From an uncultured Gammaproteobacteria bacterium (GTDB lineage: Bacteria > Pseudomonadota > Gammaproteobacteria > GCA-2729495), in contig CAMYJV010000134.1 in the NCBI GenBank assembly GCA_947258805.1, positions 2,501 to 15,340 on the forward strand: DNA of 12,840 nucleotides, given 5' to 3'. Every line of letters starts with the position of its first letter. Position 1 is the first letter of the stretch. Positions 6,627-12,840 of this stretch are shown here, piece by piece. The translations under genes and the position numbers were made by a program. Under the pieces are notes generated by a model. That model saw only the letters and a list, made by a program, of their open reading frames with translations. It was not told the DNA's origin and made no database searches.

Positions 6627-9467
6627 ATGTCCATAGTTAAGGGGAGGGTTGGCCTTGGCGCGGCGCTGACAGCCGCCGTCCCAGCGTTATTGCTAGTGCC
6701 GACCCCGGGCTGGACCCAGATCGAAGAGATCGTGGTCACCACCCGTAAACGTGAGGAAAGCCTGCAGGACGTGCCCATCGCGGTGACGGCCATCGGCTCC
6801 GAGCAGATTGAACGGCAGAATATCAACTCCCTCGATGATGTCGTGAAGCTCGCACCCAGCGTGCAGTTCGATAGTTCCTTTGGCCCTTCGGACACGCGCG
6901 TGACCATTCGGGGTCTGTCCAACGACGTCGAGCGCATCGAACTGGTCAAGGGCCCGCAGAGCGCGTTGTATGGCCGTGCCGCCTTCGCCGGCGCGTTGAG
7001 TTACACGACCAAGGAGCCGGGGCCGTCTGCGGGAGGCAAGGTGGGTGTTGATTTTGCCGAAGACGGTCAGCGGCAGATCGATTTTTCCTACGAAACGCCG
7101 ATCAAGGGTCTCGAAGACACGCTCGCCGTGCGCGTATCCGGCGTCTGGTGGGACGAAGATGGCCGCTACAAGAACGCATTGTCCGGCAACGACGTGGGCG
7201 GTACCGACGGGTGGGGTGGTGCGTTTACTACCGTGTTCACCCCGACGGATGCCCTCAAGGTGAAGGCTCGCGTGGAATACACCGACGAGAATTACCAGCC
7301 GCGGGCTACCTTCCGGATCGGCGGCGGGTTGCCCACGGAACTGGTGCCGACGGCAGATGCGAGCCAGGACAATACCTGGCAGTGGGACATTATCGAGCCG
7401 GGCCAGCCCGGCAACGAGACCGGTACCGCGCCGATCCGGATTAGCCGCGACGCCAATGGTGATGGCCTGCCGGACCTGAATCCTGGCAGTACATACACCT
7501 GCCGCGATCCGGGCAACGTATTCAAGCTGTACCCGAAGACTGCACTGGATGCGGATGTCGGCGTGGGAACGCTGTTCAACTTCGAAGCAACGGGCCTGGC
7601 GGATTTCGGTCCCGGAATTTGTTTGCCGGAGTCATATGGCGATGCCGATGGACGGCAAGTGACGCAGAGTGAAAATGCGTACACCGGTCAGGATTTCGAC
7701 GGCACGGACCAGCAGACCTTCCGCGCATCCATCATTGCGTCGCTGGACACAGATTTCGGTACCTTTTCTTCGTACACTGGCTGGACGAATTTCGAGGCGC
7801 GCAGCACATTCGATCAGGACTACCAGGCCCAGGGCCGACCTGACACGCTGGTCGCCGAGCAGTGGAACGATACCGATGCCAAGACAGACCAGTTCAGCCA
7901 GGAAATTCGCTTTACGTCCGGCTGGAACGGTCCGGTGCAGACGACCTTCGGTCTGCAGTACTGGGAGGAAACTCGCAAATTGGTCGATCGAAATACGATA
8001 ATTTTTTGTGCGCCCACTACGAAAGTTCCTCGCAGCGATCCTTCTCTAAGCGTTGCGGCCAACCTGAAATATGGGATTCCCCGGTCCGGTCCCCAGGAGC
8101 AGGAAACCTGTAATGGTCAAAACAACACGTCATCGTCCTGGCAGGAGTACGCCAGGCTGTTGCCCTTGTCTCGTTTCACGTCTGTAACAGGTTTTGACGA
8201 ATCGTATATCAACGGTACGGATTGGAGGGCCAAGACCGAGTCCTGGTCCGCTTACCTCATGCTCGAATGGGAGCTTTCCAGCTCGTGGAAATTGACTTTC
8301 GAGACCCGCTATCTGGATGAGGACTTCACGCTGTCCGCACCGGCGAAGAGTTCCTGCACCAGCTCGGCATTCTCGCCAGGGCCCCTTGACAGTCCTGGTT
8401 CACCGCTGCGAAGCGAGAACGGTTTGAACGCTGGCAACGCCTTCGTCAGGGACATTGCCTGCGAGGCGGAAAGAGTACTGAACGACAGTCTATTCAACGA
8501 TCCGCCGGAATCGCCAAGCTTTCTGGACTGGAAATATGTCGAGGGTAAGGAATCCTCTAATTTCAGCACGCCAAAGATCACGCTCGACTGGTACCCAACG
8601 GCCGATAGCCTGGTTTATTTTTTCTGGGCCCAGGCCCAGAAGCCGGGGGGCATCAGTACGATCGTGGGCGGCGGCTTTGCGCAGGAAATCGACGCGGCGC
8701 GTTTCGATTCCGAGAAACTCGATGCATGGGAGCTTGGCACGAAGGCGTCCTGGGAATTCGCCGGCTTCCTTCAAACCAACGCTTCCTTCTACTTCCAGGA
8801 CTACACGGACAAGCAGGTGGCGACGCAAGTTGTCGTCAATGGAGAGTTGAATGCGCGGATCCTGAACGCTGGTGGGGCCGAGGTCTGGGGGCTGGAGATT
8901 GAGGCCGTCTGGCAGCCGTGGTTCGCCGAGGGCCTGACTTTGTCCGGCGGCTATACCTACCTGGATACGGAATACACGGACTTTGTCGTGACATCGGCAG
9001 CATTACAACGCGCCGCGGGCAACGGCTCTTGTGACGTTGTGGTCATAGCTGGCGAACAGACCTGCGCCTTCCAGTTCGCCGGCCGGCAATTGGAGCGAAC
9101 GCCGGAGCACGCGCTGGTCCTGCAGGGCAACTACACCCGGCAATTCTTCAATCAGAATTTCGACTGGTTCATAGAAAGCAACGCAACGTGGCAGGATGAA
9201 CGATTCCTGACGGAAGACAACCTGGTCACGTTCGATGACGTCTGGCTGGTAGACCTGCGGCTTGGGCTGTCGGCCGAGAACTGGGAGGCCATCGGCTACG
9301 TGGATAACCTGTTCGACGATGACACGATCATCACCGGTGGCAACGGTCCGGACTTTGGCCAGCAGATCGTGGAGACTGGTTTCCTGGCAGGTTTCGGCAG
9401 TTTGCAATGGTTCGGGACACTGCCGGAGCCGCGGACGGTTGGTCTGAGGGCGAACTACCGGTTCTAG
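6627..9467 (+). CDS. TonB-dependent receptor with shortened plug domain
   Basis: An outer-membrane receptor of 946 residues for energised uptake of an unknown ligand. The signal peptide runs to about Thr30. The TonB-box-like IEEIVVTTRKREESLQDVPIAV (from 32) and the start of the plug (DDVVKLAPSVQF, TRVTIRGLSN) follow. At residues 99-100 the sequence passes directly to DVERIELVKGPQSALYGRAAFAGALSYTTKEP, without the 'VDGV'-containing block that relatives have between these motifs. The long barrel ends in GLRANYRF with terminal Phe. Eight cysteines form four close pairs (292/332, 461/495, 577/612, 802/813), likely disulfides in surface loops. No STN signalling domain is present. The ATG has AGAGGGGG just upstream. 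No neighbouring enzyme or regulator hints at the substrate, and the family does not fix it. Confidence 0.93.
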   Translation: MSIVKGRVGLGAALTAAVPALLLVPTPGWTQIEEIVVTTRKREESLQDVPIAVTAIGSEQIERQNINSLDDVVKLAPSVQFDSSFGPSDTRVTIRGLSNDVERIELVKGPQSALYGRAAFAGALSYTTKEPGPSAGGKVGVDFAEDGQRQIDFSYETPIKGLEDTLAVRVSGVWWDEDGRYKNALSGNDVGGTDGWGGAFTTVFTPTDALKVKARVEYTDENYQPRATFRIGGGLPTELVPTADASQDNTWQWDIIEPGQPGNETGTAPIRISRDANGDGLPDLNPGSTYTCRDPGNVFKLYPKTALDADVGVGTLFNFEATGLADFGPGICLPESYGDADGRQVTQSENAYTGQDFDGTDQQTFRASIIASLDTDFGTFSSYTGWTNFEARSTFDQDYQAQGRPDTLVAEQWNDTDAKTDQFSQEIRFTSGWNGPVQTTFGLQYWEETRKLVDRNTIIFCAPTTKVPRSDPSLSVAANLKYGIPRSGPQEQETCNGQNNTSSSWQEYARLLPLSRFTSVTGFDESYINGTDWRAKTESWSAYLMLEWELSSSWKLTFETRYLDEDFTLSAPAKSSCTSSAFSPGPLDSPGSPLRSENGLNAGNAFVRDIACEAERVLNDSLFNDPPESPSFLDWKYVEGKESSNFSTPKITLDWYPTADSLVYFFWAQAQKPGGISTIVGGGFAQEIDAARFDSEKLDAWELGTKASWEFAGFLQTNASFYFQDYTDKQVATQVVVNGELNARILNAGGAEVWGLEIEAVWQPWFAEGLTLSGGYTYLDTEYTDFVVTSAALQRAAGNGSCDVVVIAGEQTCAFQFAGRQLERTPEHALVLQGNYTRQFFNQNFDWFIESNATWQDERFLTEDNLVTFDDVWLVDLRLGLSAENWEAIGYVDNLFDDDTIITGGNGPDFGQQIVETGFLAGFGSLQWFGTLPEPRTVGLRANYRF

Positions 9468-9753
9468 GCCCGCCTCCAGCCATCGCCGATGACGTGGCCG
9501 GGGCACTGCTCGCCGCCCGGCGCACTGAAGCCCTTGGAGGTGGTCTGGCCGCGTGTTGCTGTCCAGCAATACGTAGAAACCGCAGAAAAAAACGGTAAAT
9601 CAGCGTATTCCGGTATGCCGGAGCCGTGCGTATGTTGCGCAGCTGTCGCGGGATAGCAACGCGAAAGGTGGCGTCGAGGCGCGACCTCCGATTTGTGCGC
9701 AACAACCGGCGACCGAGTGTTCCAACAGAGTGAATCAATAAGGGAGATTAGGG
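9468..9753. other. Intergenic region before ompW with inverted repeats
   Basis: No gene is supported in these 286 nt. After the receptor stop there is a weak hairpin, GCCGGG (9497-9502) with CCCGGC (9516-9521), without a T-tract. Further on are TCCGG/CCGGA (9609-9622) and a nested structure: GTTGCGCA (9634-9641) with TGCGCAAC (9696-9703), enclosing a stem of about ten pairs (one mismatch, one G-U) around 9666-9687. The nested structure would sit in the ompW leader or promoter region. No clear -35/-10 pair was found. Confidence 0.4.
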
Positions 9754-10395
9754 ATGTTACGAGCAATCCTTAGCGTGCTTGCCGTTTGTCTGGTTACGGG
9801 CAATGCACTGGCACAGAATTATCGGCAGGCCGGCGACTGGATCGTCCGCGCGGGCCTCGGGGTCGTGGCACCGGATGGTGACGGCTCCGACATATCGGCC
9901 GGTAACGGGCTGGGTTTGCCGCCGGGCAATGTTGACGTGGACGATGGCTATGCGGCCACGATTACCGTGGCCTATATGGTCACGGATCACATCGGCGTCG
10001 AACTGCTGGCATCAACGCCTTTCAACCATGACATCGACTATACCGGCCTTGGTGATATTGCGGAGACCGACCATTTGCCGCCGACCTTGTCCTTGCAGTA
10101 CCACTTCGGACCCTTCGGCCGAATACAGCCGTACGTGGGCGCGGGCGTCAACTACACGATCTTCTTCAATGAAGATACCAAGGGCGCGGCGAACGGCACG
10201 ACCCTCAATCTGGAAGACTCGGTGGGTCTGGCAGTGCAGGGCGGCTTCGACTGGCATTTTGGCAACAATTGGCTGGTTAACGCCGATTTCCGCTGGATCG
10301 ATATTGAACCGAAAGGTGAAATCAATGGCGTCGACATCGGCGACGTTGAGATCGATCCGTATGTCGTTTCCCTCAACGTCGGCTACAATTTCTGA
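9754..10395 (+). CDS. ompW: OmpW family outer-membrane protein
   Basis: OmpW proteins are eight-stranded outer-membrane barrels with a hydrophobic channel, linked in various bacteria to uptake of small hydrophobic compounds and to oxygen or stress responses. The 213 residues match the family length. The signal peptide MLRAILSVLAVCLVTGNALA is followed by QNYRQAGDWIVRAGLGVVAPDG, the typical OmpW start. Further family features are YMVTDHIGVELLASTPFNHDI, LPPTLSLQYHFGPFGRIQPYVGAGVNYTIFF, the strand around FDWHFGNNWLVNADFRWIDI, and the C-terminus VVSLNVGYNF ending in Phe. The ATG has GGGAG (9742-9746) at 7 nt. It appears to be a single-gene unit with its own terminator, 125 nt upstream of ccoN. Confidence 0.93.
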   Translation: MLRAILSVLAVCLVTGNALAQNYRQAGDWIVRAGLGVVAPDGDGSDISAGNGLGLPPGNVDVDDGYAATITVAYMVTDHIGVELLASTPFNHDIDYTGLGDIAETDHLPPTLSLQYHFGPFGRIQPYVGAGVNYTIFFNEDTKGAANGTTLNLEDSVGLAVQGGFDWHFGNNWLVNADFRWIDIEPKGEINGVDIGDVEIDPYVVSLNVGYNF

Positions 10396-10413
10396 TCATC
10401 GCTGCTCAGCACC

Positions 10414-10460
10414 CCGGCCGCGTTGCCCTGATTCCCATTAGGGCAGCACGGCCGGCTTTG
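10414..10460 (+). terminator. Putative rho-independent terminator after ompW
   Basis: CCGGCCG (10414-10420) pairs with CGGCCGG (10449-10455), and GCCCT (10425-10429) with AGGGC (10440-10444), separated by a symmetric 4-nt internal loop. CTTTG follows, a short T-rich tail. It begins 18 nt after the ompW stop, so it probably separates ompW from the cco operon. Confidence 0.65.
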
Positions 10461-10520
10461 TTAGACTCCTGTGCGCTCAGAGATCGCACAACAACAGCTT
10501 GACTTCGCGGGGGGTTTTGG

Positions 10521-11963
10521 ATGGCTGTCTCGCAAACCTATAACGACGGTGTAGTCCGGCAGTTTGCCGTGATGACCGTAGTCTGGGGCATCGTTGGCAT
10601 GCTGGTCGGCGTAATAATCGCCGCTCAACTCATGTGGCCGGCATTGAACTTCGATGTGCCGTGGCTCAGCTTTGGTCGCCTGCGGCCGCTGCACACCAAT
10701 GCGGTGATTTTCGCTTTCGGCGGCAGCGCGCTGATGGCCACGTCCTTGTATGTCGTGCAGCGCACCTGTCACGTGCGCTTGTTTGCCGGTCCGCTGGCGT
10801 CATTCGTTTTCTGGGGCTGGCAAGTCATCATCCTGCTGGCAGCTATCACGCTGCCGCTGGGCCTGACCCAGGGCAAGGAATATGCGGAACTGATCTGGCC
10901 CATTGACCTGCTGATTGCGGTGGTCTGGGTTGCTTACGGCATTGTGTTTTTCGGGACAATCGCGATTCGCCGCGTGAAACACATCTACGTTGCCAACTGG
11001 TTCTACGGAGCTTTTATTATCACGGTGGCGCTCTTGCATATCGTGAATTCACTCGCGATGCCGGTGGACCTGTTCCTGTCCTACCCGATTTACGCCGGTG
11101 TGGTGGACGGCATGGTCCAGTGGTGGTACGGCCACAACGCCGTCGGCTTCTTCCTCACCGCCGGCTTCCTGGGCATGATGTATTACTTCGTGCCGAAGCA
11201 GGCAGGCCGGCCCGTATATTCCTACCGGTTGTCCGTGGTGCATTTCTGGGCCCTGATTTCCATCTACATGTGGGCCGGGCCCCACCACCTGCACTACACG
11301 ACGCTGCCGGACTGGGCACAGTCTCTCGGCATGGTGTTCTCGGTGCTGCTGCTGGCGCCGTCCTGGGGCGGCATGATCAATGGCATCATGACGCTCTCCG
11401 GGGCGTGGCATAAGTTGCGCACCGATCCGATCCTGAAGTTCATGATCGTCTCATTGTCCTTCTACGGCATGTCCACCTTCGAAGGTCCGATGATGTCGAT
11501 CAAGACGGTGAACGCGCTGTCTCACTACACAGACTGGACCATTGGCCACGTACATTCAGGTGCCCTGGGCTGGGTTGCCCTGGTCAGCATCGGTGCGATG
11601 TATCACCTGATTCCGCGCCTGTTCGGTGTTGAAATGTACAGCAAGAAGCTGATCGAGACCCATTTCTGGGTCGCGACCATCGGTATCGTTCTGTACATCA
11701 CCTCGATGTGGATCTCCGGCATCATGCAGGGCCTGATGTGGCGTGCAATCAATACTGACGGCACCCTGACATACAGCTTTGTCGAGAGTGTGCAGGCGAT
11801 GCATCCGTTCTACATTGTTCGCTTCATGGGCGGGGCCATCTTCCTGAGTGGAATGTTCATCATGGCTTACAACGTATTCAAGACCGTTTCCAGCGTATAC
11901 AAGACCGTTTCCAGCGGACAGGCGATTAAAGCGCCAATCCCGGAACCAGCAGCTGCTCATTAA
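10521..11963 (+). CDS. ccoN: CcoN, catalytic subunit I of cbb3 cytochrome c oxidase
   Basis: CcoN is the membrane subunit that reduces oxygen at the heme b3-CuB centre of the high-affinity cbb3 oxidase. The 480 residues have about a dozen hydrophobic helices. Metal-ligand motifs are present: His58 in RPLHTNAV (low-spin heme b), His205 in [10 protein letters not shown] with His255-His256 in [11 protein letters not shown] (CuB), Tyr249 as the likely cross-linked tyrosine, and His343 and His345 in [11 protein letters not shown] (heme irons). [11 protein letters not shown] (from Glu321) is another family signature. The ATG follows a GGGGGG stretch. ccoO starts 24 nt downstream. The cytosolic tail contains a duplicated KTVSS. 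No FNR/Anr-type TTGAT-N4-ATCAA box is visible upstream, so regulation is unclear. Confidence 0.97.
   Translation: MAVSQTYNDGVVRQFAVMTVVWGIVGMLVGVIIAAQLMWPALNFDVPWLSFGRLRPLHTNAVIFAFGGSALMATSLYVVQRTCHVRLFAGPLASFVFWGWQVIILLAAITLPLGLTQGKEYAELIWPIDLLIAVVWVAYGIVFFGTIAIRRVKHIYVANWFYGAFIITVALLHIVNSLAMPVDLFLSYPIYAGVVDGMVQWWYGHNAVGFFLTAGFLGMMYYFVPKQAGRPVYSYRLSVVHFWALISIYMWAGPHHLHYTTLPDWAQSLGMVFSVLLLAPSWGGMINGIMTLSGAWHKLRTDPILKFMIVSLSFYGMSTFEGPMMSIKTVNALSHYTDWTIGHVHSGALGWVALVSIGAMYHLIPRLFGVEMYSKKLIETHFWVATIGIVLYITSMWISGIMQGLMWRAINTDGTLTYSFVESVQAMHPFYIVRFMGGAIFLSGMFIMAYNVFKTVSSVYKTVSSGQAIKAPIPEPAAAH
11874..11915 (+). repeat. 21-bp tandem duplication in the 3' end of ccoN
   Basis: Two adjacent 21-bp units (11874-11894 and 11895-11915) differ at one base only. 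They encode VFKTVSS and VYKTVSS at residues 452-465, after the last membrane helix. The length is a multiple of three, so the frame is kept. The near identity suggests a recent duplication. Confidence 0.85.
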
Positions 11964-11987
11964 CCGGGCATTAGGAGAAAACATAAA

Positions 11988-12602
11988 ATGTCACTTCAGG
12001 AAAAAACCGAAAGCAATGTCGGCTTACTGATTGTCCTCTCCCTGGTTGTCGTCATCTGGGGTGGGCTGGCTCAGATCGTGCCGCTGTTCTTCCAGAAATC
12101 AACCACGACACCGGTCGATGGACTGGAGCCCTATGCACCGTTGCAGCTGGCAGGCCGTGATCTCTACATTCGCGAAGGCTGTGTCAGCTGTCATTCACAG
12201 ATGGTGCGTCCGTTCCGCGCGGAAACCGAGCGTTACGGGCACTACTCAGTCGCCGGCGAGTTCATCTATGACCGCCCGTTCCTGTGGGGTTCAAAACGCA
12301 CCGGTCCTGACCTGCACAGGGTAGGCGGCCGTTACTCGGACGACTGGCATCGTGCCCACATGATCAACCCGCGTGACGTGGTGCCCGAGTCGATCATGCC
12401 GGGCTATCCCTGGCTGCAGGATAATGGACTCGATGGCTCACGGATCCAGGACAAGATGAAAGCGCTGAACCTGGTGAACCACAAGCCGTATACGGATGCT
12501 CAGATCGAAGCGGCACCGGCGGCAGTTGCAGGCAAGACCGAAATGGATGCGATGATCGCCTACCTGCAATCGCTGGGCACCAAGGTAAAGATTCGCCGCT
12601 AA
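11988..12602 (+). CDS. ccoO: CcoO, monoheme cytochrome c subunit II of cbb3 oxidase
   Basis: CcoO is a membrane-anchored cytochrome c that passes electrons towards the CcoN active centre. The 204 residues begin with one N-terminal membrane helix (about 11-35, [24 protein letters not shown]). The periplasmic domain carries the heme-binding CVSCH (Cys65, Cys68, His69) followed by [10 protein letters not shown], then [18 protein letters not shown] and the likely axial Met137 in SIMPGYPWL. The C-terminal [12 protein letters not shown] is typical. AGGAG (11973-11977) lies 10 nt before the ATG. It is co-transcribed with ccoN and followed by ccoQ after 28 nt. Confidence 0.97.
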   Translation: MSLQEKTESNVGLLIVLSLVVVIWGGLAQIVPLFFQKSTTTPVDGLEPYAPLQLAGRDLYIREGCVSCHSQMVRPFRAETERYGHYSVAGEFIYDRPFLWGSKRTGPDLHRVGGRYSDDWHRAHMINPRDVVPESIMPGYPWLQDNGLDGSRIQDKMKALNLVNHKPYTDAQIEAAPAAVAGKTEMDAMIAYLQSLGTKVKIRR

Positions 12603-12630
12603 GGCTGTCGAGCATAATAAGTATCGGGTC

Positions 12631-12831
12631 ATGAGCGTTACATTCGTACAATCCGTGTGGACCGTGATGGCGATGGTGGTATTCATCGGCATCGTCATCT
12701 GGGCATACAGCAAGCGCAAAAAGTCTGATTTCGAGCAGGCCGGCCGCATGGCGATGGATGACGACAAACCCGTCAATGATTCAATGAACAATGCCGCTAC
12801 TAAAAACGGCAGCAAACTGACCGAGGAGTAA
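12631..12831 (+). CDS. ccoQ: CcoQ, small membrane subunit of cbb3 oxidase
   Basis: CcoQ (FixQ) is a small single-helix protein that stabilises the assembled cbb3 oxidase. The 66 residues contain one membrane helix (about 9-26, VWTVMAMVVFIGIVIWAY) followed by the positive SKRKKSDFEQAGRMAMDDD, the usual CcoQ layout, and a polar tail. No strong Shine-Dalgarno precedes the ATG. The last codons hold GAGGAG, which serves as ribosome binding site for ccoP. Position between ccoO and ccoP supports the call. Confidence 0.92.
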   Translation: MSVTFVQSVWTVMAMVVFIGIVIWAYSKRKKSDFEQAGRMAMDDDKPVNDSMNNAATKNGSKLTEE

Positions 12832-12833
12832 AC

Positions 12834-12840
12834 ATGTCTG
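12834..12840 (+). CDS. ccoP: Start of the next gene, expected ccoP (cut by window edge)
   Basis: An ATG at 12834 follows GAGGAG (12823-12828) by 5 nt and the ccoQ stop by 2 nt. Only ATG TCT G is inside the window. The identity as ccoP, the diheme subunit III, is inferred from the conserved ccoNOQP order and not from its own sequence. Confidence 0.6.

Noticed and set aside
9003..9569. Minus-strand reading frame of 188 codons at the receptor 3' end
   Set aside because: It is antisense to the conserved C-terminal barrel of the receptor and has no motif of its own.
10456..10520. Sigma-70 promoter for ccoN around TAGACT
   Set aside because: TAGACT (10462-10467) has no acceptable -35 at 16-18 nt, so I do not call it.

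Overview
The window looks like a chromosomal segment of a GC-rich, aerobic gammaproteobacterium, probably marine or environmental. I infer this from the gene order tolA-tolB-pal-cpoB-queE-queC-tRNA-Lys, which is typical of Pseudomonas and related gammaproteobacteria, from a cbb3-oxidase operon, and from a large TonB-dependent receptor of the 'EEIVVTxRKREESLQDVPIAV' type. I cannot name a species.

Region 1 (1-3222, + strand) is the tail of the Tol-Pal cell-envelope operon: the TolA C-terminus (cut by the window edge), TolB, Pal and CpoB. Together they couple inner-membrane energy to the outer membrane and peptidoglycan during division. Region 2 (3239-4605, + strand) follows in tight operon fashion with QueE and QueC, two consecutive steps of 7-deazaguanine (preQ0) synthesis leading to queuosine. 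Region 3 (4606-4827) holds a tRNA-Lys(UUU) with a plausible promoter of its own, then a strong hairpin between convergent transcripts.

Region 4 (4851-10395) is devoted to the outer membrane. It holds a two-gene minus-strand operon of small beta-barrel proteins, a divergent intergenic region of about 360 nt with a perfect 12-nt palindrome, a 946-residue TonB-dependent receptor, and an OmpW-family porin. Region 5 (10521-12840, + strand) is the start of the ccoNOQP operon for cytochrome cbb3 oxidase. ccoN, ccoO and ccoQ are complete; only the first seven bases of ccoP are present.

Most of the window is conserved housekeeping sequence with readable family motifs. No mobile element, CRISPR array or defence system is visible. 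The most unusual item is the TonB-dependent receptor. Its plug domain goes directly from the 'IRGLSN' strand to 'DVERIELVKGPQ', apparently lacking a block of some 35-45 residues that relatives carry, and its eight cysteines fall into four closely spaced pairs. Secondary points are a CpoB with a lipobox, a 21-bp tandem duplication in the CcoN tail, and ompW lying next to the high-affinity oxidase operon.
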